26,699 bases of DNA from positions 1 through 26,699 of the forward strand of contig JAFXMP010000295.1 in NCBI GenBank assembly GCA_017530275.1, given 5' to 3'. Positions 22,452-26,699 of this stretch are shown here, in pieces; the first letter of the stretch is position 1; every line of letters starts with the position of its first letter. The notes under the pieces are model-generated. The model worked only from the letters and a program-made list of their open reading frames with translations, was not told the origin of the DNA and searched no databases. The position numbers were made by a program, and so were the translations under genes. This DNA is from Clostridia bacterium. GTDB lineage: Bacteria > Bacillota_A > Clostridia > Christensenellales > Aristaeellaceae.

Positions 22452-22753
22452 TTTCCCGTTGCCCCCTTTTCCGTAACCCAGATATCGGGGATCATGTTAG
22501 ACGCAAAGGCGTCGTAGGTGATCATGTATCGGTCCTCATCGTAAGCCAGATGGTAATGTTCCCGCAGGTATTCCACGCTGTCGGGATATGCGCCTTCTAC
22601 GGCATAGCAGGTCAGCGCCGCGTTTTTGACTGCGTCCCTGACGATGACCGTTTCCGCGGTATCCTGGGCTGTGTCGATGCGGTTCACCAGCAGAACGGCG
22701 GCTGCCAGCACCGCCACGATCGCCAGGAGCTTGATCCAATCCCTTCGGTTCAT
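22448..22753 (-). CDS. Small pilus-operon protein with N-terminal membrane helix
   Basis: The 101-residue protein has a basic start (MNRRDWIK), a hydrophobic helix (about 9-25) and a soluble part with LTCYAVEGAYPDSVEYLREHY and MITYDAFASNMIPDIWV. AVEGAYPDSVEYL is reminiscent of the N-terminal third of type IV pilins, where a tyrosine-rich AxxGxYP motif follows the stalk helix. No prepilin peptidase site is present. It may be a minor, uncleaved pilin-like subunit. The ATG at 22753 is preceded by AAGGAGA; a GTG two codons upstream is too close. It is in one operon with PilC (19-base gap) and overlaps the DUF4860 start. Confidence 0.65.
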   Translation of the reverse strand: MNRRDWIKLLAIVAVLAAAVLLVNRIDTAQDTAETVIVRDAVKNAALTCYAVEGAYPDSVEYLREHYHLAYDEDRYMITYDAFASNMIPDIWVTEKGATGK

Positions 22754-22771
22754 GCGCACCCTTCTCCTTTA

Positions 22772-23821
22772 TTACAGGCTGGTCAGGATACCTGCCATGG
22801 GCAGCATTACGGAAAGCAGCACGGCGCCGATCACGATGGAAAGAAGGGCTACAAGGGTGGGTTCGATGATGGCTACCAGGCGCGTGATGCCATCTTCCAC
22901 CTGTTCTTCGTACAGGGAGGCCAGCCTGCCCAGCACTTGGTCCTCCTGGCCGGTGGCGCTGCCCATGGTGATCATGCGGTTGTGCAGATCATCGAACAGG
23001 TTGGTCTGGGTCACGGCCTCGGCGAAGGTGGAGCCGCCTTCCAGGCTCGCACGGATGTTCTTTACCTTTTCAGCCGCTTCCCGGTCATCCAGCACGTTGG
23101 AGGTCATTTCCAGGGCCTCGTCCGTGGGAAAGCCGCCGGAAAGCATCATGGACAGCACGCTGGCCACGCGGGACGCGGACAGTTTTTTATTCAACCGCTG
23201 CAAAGCGGGCATGATTTTCTGCACCAGGTTCATTACCATTTCCCGATGTTTGGTGCGCATGAGCACCACGCCCGTCACCACTGCGACCACCACCAGGGCC
23301 ACCAACGCCAGAATGATCCAGCCCACGGAAACACCCAGGCGCATCAGCAAACTGCCTGATTCGGTCAGGCCCACGCCCATGGAATTGAGCACCCGGCGGA
23401 ATACGGGCAGCACCTTCCACAGCAGAATCAGCACGATCGCGATCAGCATAACGCCCAGCACCAGGGGATAGGTGACGGCGCTGGAGATGGAGGAACGAAT
23501 GCGGTCTTCACGGGCGTAATAGGATTCCAGCCCCCGCATCACCTGATCCAGCTGACCGGACCTTTCGCCGATACCCACCATTTCTATCAGGTACTTGGGC
23601 CATCTTTTATCATCCTTGATCGCATCGTACAGGGATCCGGTTTCAGTAACGCCTTTGCTGGCAGCCGCATACACGTCGGCATTGGCGCTGGCGCTGTCGG
23701 CCCCTGCCAGGGTTTCCATGCCGTCGTATAAGGGCAGGCCTGCTTCCAGGATCAGGGCCACCTGACCGCAGAAATTGCTCAATTCAGCAGAAGAAAGCCC
23801 GTTCCGTTCAGATTTCCGCAT
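22772..23821 (-). CDS. pilC: PilC/GspF-type inner-membrane platform protein
   Basis: The 349-residue protein has two T2SSF domains. The first is about 12-130 (FCGQVALILEAGLPLYDGMETL, IGERSGQLDQVMRGLESYY). The second is about 215-335 (SASRVASVLSMMLSGGFPTDEAL, ITMGSATGQEDQVLGRLASLYEEQV). Each is followed by membrane segments (about 115-140, 165-190, 325-345). It is the integral membrane platform on which pilin subunits are assembled. It is shorter than most PilC (about 400). GAGGAGGAATC precedes the ATG. It follows the transglutaminase-like gene by 15 bases and belongs to the same operon. Confidence 0.93.
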   Translation of the reverse strand: MRKSERNGLSSAELSNFCGQVALILEAGLPLYDGMETLAGADSASANADVYAAASKGVTETGSLYDAIKDDKRWPKYLIEMVGIGERSGQLDQVMRGLESYYAREDRIRSSISSAVTYPLVLGVMLIAIVLILLWKVLPVFRRVLNSMGVGLTESGSLLMRLGVSVGWIILALVALVVVAVVTGVVLMRTKHREMVMNLVQKIMPALQRLNKKLSASRVASVLSMMLSGGFPTDEALEMTSNVLDDREAAEKVKNIRASLEGGSTFAEAVTQTNLFDDLHNRMITMGSATGQEDQVLGRLASLYEEQVEDGITRLVAIIEPTLVALLSIVIGAVLLSVMLPMAGILTSL

Positions 23822-23836
23822 ATATATGATTCCTCC

Positions 23837-24649
23837 TCAATAGTAACGTTCAACCGAGTAGCTCGAAGGTTTGCTGATCGCGTTGAGCGCGGCGGTGGGA
23901 TCGAAAAGCGCTTCTTTATCCGCAACGGTAGTTACTGTCCAGACGTGATAGTTTTTATCCGCGTATCCGACTATCAGCCTGGCGGGGATCCCTTGGGACC
24001 GGAGCATACATACCGTCAGCGCCGACAGGTCCTGACACACGCCCATTTTCTTATTATAACACCCGTCGATATCCGGCAGCTCGCCCGCCGGCACTGTGAC
24101 TGATTTGATAAAGTCGTATGCGTAGTTTTCCGTGATGTATTTTTGGATCAGCGCAAAGGTCTCCTTTTCATTTTTCCCCGCGCACAATTCATTGGCCACC
24201 GCCACGGCTTTGGTAAGCTCGTTGTAGTTCACATATTGGTTCGGATACAGGAAAGCCCCGTCCTCCCGCGATAAAGCAACATTGACGCTTATTTTCCCCG
24301 CATTGGAAAACTTTTTACCGGATACGTTTTCAAACAGTGATATATCGTATGTACCGCTGCCCAATTGCAGTGGGAAAACCTCGAAATTGCCGTCGGTGTT
24401 CAGATTGTAGGTCAGCGTTACGCCGTCCTTGGTAACGCGCAGCTTCATGGGGTGGCTGGTTTTTTCGCTGACGGCGGCCATGAAGTAGCCTTCTGTAATA
24501 TTGGTGAGATCCAGCGTCATTTTTCCGTTGGTTTTCTGTCCGCCGCTGGATCCTGCTGGCCATTTTGCTTCCGCTGCGGCGCACGGCAGGCCCCAGCATA
24601 CTGACAGCAGCAATGCCGCTGCCAGCAACAGCAGGATTCTTTCCTTCAT
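23837..24649 (-). CDS. Secreted transglutaminase-like protein
   Basis: The 270-residue protein has a signal peptide (about 1-26) and a beta-rich N-terminal half (MTLDLTNITEGYFMAAVS, MKLRVTKDGVTLTYNL, ISVNVALSRED). A transglutaminase-like domain follows with catalytic C205 (GVCQDLSALTVCML), H235 (NYHVWTVT) and D250 (LFDPT), and QGIPARLIVGYA between them. It could crosslink or cleave surface proteins; bacterial members are often proteases. It heads the pilus operon, so a link to the filament, such as crosslinking or maturation of pilins, is possible, but that is from position only. It has its own promoter and a long leader. Confidence 0.85.
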   Translation of the reverse strand: MKERILLLLAAALLLSVCWGLPCAAAEAKWPAGSSGGQKTNGKMTLDLTNITEGYFMAAVSEKTSHPMKLRVTKDGVTLTYNLNTDGNFEVFPLQLGSGTYDISLFENVSGKKFSNAGKISVNVALSREDGAFLYPNQYVNYNELTKAVAVANELCAGKNEKETFALIQKYITENYAYDFIKSVTVPAGELPDIDGCYNKKMGVCQDLSALTVCMLRSQGIPARLIVGYADKNYHVWTVTTVADKEALFDPTAALNAISKPSSYSVERYY

Positions 24650-24882
24650 CCTGCATCCCCTTTCTTATGTGACCGGACAGCATGGAACTGCCTGATCCGA
24701 AGTGAACGGTATAAGGCTTATCAGGAAGGCCGCGCTGGATAACAAGGGATAAGCGCTGGCTCATGTCTTCCTTTATTATCCAGGGAGACGGCGTTTGGTG
24801 CAAATCGTTCGGAGATTTTGAAATAAAACAAGATCTGATAAGCGTTTCCTGCTTTGTGAAAAACATTCTTTTCCATTAAAGG
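24650..24882 (-). other. Long untranslated leader of the pilus operon
   Basis: About 225 bases separate the predicted transcription start from the first gene. They contain no clear open reading frame. A 9-bp inverted repeat GCTTATCAG/CTGATAAGC spans most of it (24716-24724 and 24835-24843). I saw no match to a c-di-GMP, T-box or other known riboswitch consensus, although I cannot run a model search. Confidence 0.4.
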
Positions 24883-24911
24883 ATTCTATACTTCTTTCTT
24901 TTCATTGTCAA
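24883..24911 (-). promoter_or_regulatory. Sigma-A-like promoter of the pilus operon
   Basis: On the minus strand a perfect TTGACA (24911-24906) and TAGAAT (24888-24883) are separated by 17 bp. It faces the seven-gene operon starting at 24649. Confidence 0.75.
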
Positions 24912-25104
24912 GTATCAGGAACCGAAGCCGGATATCGGAACAATAAAAACCAAAGAATCAGGAAATCACAGATGACAAGTCCCATTGCGATGAAAAAACT
25001 GGAAGCATGCGAAGGATGGAATCCCTTTGCATTGCCTGAGTCCTTTCGTATTTGGAATGGATTTTCCTGTTCAGGCTGAGCGGAAAATTTTTCCTTTTGG
25101 ACAA
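24912..25104. other. Intergenic region between divergent promoters
   Basis: Between the pilus promoter and the ABC exporter promoter no gene with a ribosome binding site or recognisable family was seen. A 95-codon minus-strand open frame (24908-25195) overlaps both promoters and is probably chance. Confidence 0.5.
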
Positions 25105-25135
25105 TTGACTTAGAGTAAACTTTAAGGCTTATAAT
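25105..25135 (+). promoter_or_regulatory. MerR-type promoter with 19-bp spacer and dyad
   Basis: TTGACT (25105-25110) and a perfect TATAAT (25130-25135) are separated by 19 bp, too long for ordinary use. A near-perfect 18-bp dyad, CTTAGAGT-AA-ACTTTAAG (25109-25126, one mismatch), lies from inside the -35 box into the spacer. This is the established layout of promoters untwisted by MerR-family activators, and the dyad is like that of the AdhR/NmlR-type subgroup. It precedes the ABC exporter at 25235. Confidence 0.65.
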
Positions 25136-25234
25136 GCTTTCAGAGACTTTTTCCCAGAGAAACTTAAGAACCATCCGCCGCGCCATGGAAAGCAAACTGC
25201 ATTTACCGTGAAAAACGCAGAAGTAGGAGGCACT

Positions 25235-26699
25235 ATGAAAATGCTTTGGCGGCTCAGCCGCGAGGCCATTCGTTATAAAACACTGTATATCGTCGCCATT
25301 CTGTCCACGCTGTGCCTGACCGCAGTGAACCTGGCTGCGCCAAAAGCCTTATCCGCTATGACGGGCATCGTCGAAAGGGGCGTGGACGAAGCGGGCCTGC
25401 GGCAAATCGGCACGCTGACGGCAGTGCTGGTGGGGCTGTATCTGCTGCGCATCCTGTTCCGCTTCCTCAGCAATTATCTGGCCCATAAAGCCGCCTGGTA
25501 TTTGGTGGGCGACTTGCGCACCCGGACCTACGACAAGCTGGAGCGCATGCACCTGGGGTACTTCCATGACAAGCAGACCGGCGATTTGATGAGCCGGGTG
25601 GTGAACGACACCCGGGATTTTGAACTGCTCTACGCCCATATGATCCCGGAAACGATCACCAATCTGGTCACCTTCACCGGCGTGCTGATCGTGCTGCTGA
25701 CCATCAATGCCAAGCTGGCCCTCATCACCTGTGCGCCGATCCCCCTGATCCTGATTTCCGGCGTGATCTTCTCCAAGAAAGTCCGCCCTTATTTTCGCAT
25801 TTCCCAGAAAAAGATGGGCGAATTGAACGGCAAATTGCAGGACAACCTGTCCGGCATCCATGAGATTCAGTCCTTCGGCCGGGAAGAGTATGAAACGGGG
25901 AAGGTGGACGAGCGGAACTTCGAGCACATCCGCGCTATGCTCCAGGCCCTGAAAATCAGCGCTATCTTTCATCCTTCGGTGGAGTTCATTTCTTCTCTGG
26001 GCACCATTTTGGTGGTGGGCTTTGGCGGGTATCTGGCTTATCAGGAAGGACTGCGGGTGGAGGATATCGTAGCTTTCCTGCTGTATCTGAGCCTGTTCTA
26101 TGGGCCGGTGACAGGGCTGGCCAATCTGCTGGAAAATATGCAGCAGTCCATGGCCGGGGCGGAGCGCGTACTAGCCGTACTGGATACGCCCTGTGAGATC
26201 CAGGATAAGAAGGACGCTGTTCCGCTCAAGGACGTGTGCGGCGATATCCGCTTTGATCACGTGAGTTTTTCTTATGACGAAAGCGTTCCGGTGCTGCGGG
26301 AGGTATCCTTCCATTGCGAGCCCGGCAAGATGCTGGCCCTGGTAGGCCCCACGGGCGTGGGAAAAACCACCCTGACCCAGCTGATTTCTCGGTTTTATGA
26401 GCCTACCTCCGGCCATATCCTGATCGACGGCTGCGATATCGGCAGTGTGACCCTGGAAACCCTTCGGCGGAACATTTCGCCGGTGCTCCAGGATACCTTC
26501 CTGTTTAACGGCACCATCGCGGAAAATATCGGCTACGCCGTGCCGGACGCCGCCATGGAGGAGATTCAGGCAGCTGCCAAGGCCGCCAACATTCATGACG
26601 ATATTCTGGCCATGCCGGACGGTTACGAAACCCAGGTGGGGGAAAGGGGCCTGCGCCTTTCCGGCGGGCAGAAGCAGCGCGTAGCCATCGCCCGCGCCA
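25235..26699 (+). CDS. ABC exporter with fused membrane and ATPase domains (3' end outside window)
   Basis: The visible 488 residues have an exporter membrane domain of six helices (about 15-310) with GDLRTRTYDKLERMHLGYFHDKQTGDLMSRVVND and an ATPase domain with Walker A GPTGVGKT (371-378), Q-loop SPVLQDTF and signature LSGGQ (475-479). The Walker B and H-loop should lie just beyond the right edge. Multidrug, lipid or peptide exporters of the MdlB/MsbA type share this layout. Such proteins act as homo- or heterodimers; a second half-transporter may follow outside the window. AGGAGG stands 5 bases before the ATG. The leader is about 93 bases. Control by a MerR-type regulator is suggested by its promoter. 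Confidence 0.93.
   Translation, partial: MKMLWRLSREAIRYKTLYIVAILSTLCLTAVNLAAPKALSAMTGIVERGVDEAGLRQIGTLTAVLVGLYLLRILFRFLSNYLAHKAAWYLVGDLRTRTYDKLERMHLGYFHDKQTGDLMSRVVNDTRDFELLYAHMIPETITNLVTFTGVLIVLLTINAKLALITCAPIPLILISGVIFSKKVRPYFRISQKKMGELNGKLQDNLSGIHEIQSFGREEYETGKVDERNFEHIRAMLQALKISAIFHPSVEFISSLGTILVVGFGGYLAYQEGLRVEDIVAFLLYLSLFYGPVTGLANLLENMQQSMAGAERVLAVLDTPCEIQDKKDAVPLKDVCGDIRFDHVSFSYDESVPVLREVSFHCEPGKMLALVGPTGVGKTTLTQLISRFYEPTSGHILIDGCDIGSVTLETLRRNISPVLQDTFLFNGTIAENIGYAVPDAAMEEIQAAAKAANIHDDILAMPDGYETQVGERGLRLSGGQKQRVAIARA

Noticed and set aside
24650..24882. c-di-GMP riboswitch in the pilus leader
   Set aside because: The expected conserved blocks of class I or II were not found by eye; only a long-range inverted repeat is supported.
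24908..25195. 95-codon minus-strand frame with a hydrophobic C-terminus
   Set aside because: It overlaps the pilus promoter and the MerR-type promoter, has no convincing ribosome binding site, and matches no family I know.

Overview
This window reads as a chromosomal segment of an anaerobic, GC-rich member of the Clostridia (Bacillota). The evidence is strong AGGAGG-type ribosome binding sites, sigma-A-like promoters, a BofC C-terminal-domain protein, a Cys/Pro-rich protein of spore-coat character, AzlCD, DUF4860 and DUF6171 family proteins, and an Ord-like dehydrogenase. An uncultured gut lineage such as the Christensenellales is possible, but that is inference. No rRNA, tRNA, CRISPR array or intact insertion sequence was seen.

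Layout. 1-5515: a truncated DUF6171 protein, a BofC-like protein, a HAD phosphatase, a GGDEF diguanylate cyclase with a DUF218 membrane protein, and an alpha/beta-hydrolase fused to a GNAT domain. Two intergenic gaps here hold fold-back elements built of 7-bp units. 5532-6636: azlC-azlD behind a consensus promoter. 6677-10716 (minus strand): a five-gene operon of ECF sigma factor, Cys-rich membrane putative anti-sigma factor, solute-binding protein and two ABC permeases. 10840-12674 (minus): a Cys/Pro-rich protein and a secreted metallo-beta-lactamase/lamin-tail protein. 12843-14650 (plus): an Ord-like dehydrogenase and a phosphoribosyltransferase whose promoter carries a palindromic operator candidate. 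14747-16465 (minus): a cadherin-like secreted protein and a SEC-C protein.

16505-18252 (minus) is a gene graveyard. The two ends and one internal piece of an MmeI-type restriction-methyltransferase lie in order, but its middle is replaced by an intact AT-rich GNAT gene and an unannotated C-terminal piece of a serpin. 18382-20017 holds a Gfo/Idh/MocA oxidoreductase and a divergent DUF1294 membrane protein.

20085-24649 (minus) is a complete seven-gene operon for a type IV filament-like system: a secreted transglutaminase-like protein, PilC, four small N-terminal-membrane (pseudopilin-like or DUF4860) proteins, and a PilT-type ATPase. There is no PilB or prepilin peptidase. The window closes with an ABC exporter cut by the right edge. 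Its promoter has the 19-bp spacer and dyad typical of MerR-family control.

The observations most worth following are the heptad fold-back elements, the eroded MmeI locus with the serpin relic, the ECF/Cys-rich-sensor/ABC operon, the retraction-ATPase-only pilus operon, and the hydrolase-GNAT fusion with a buried ribosome binding site.
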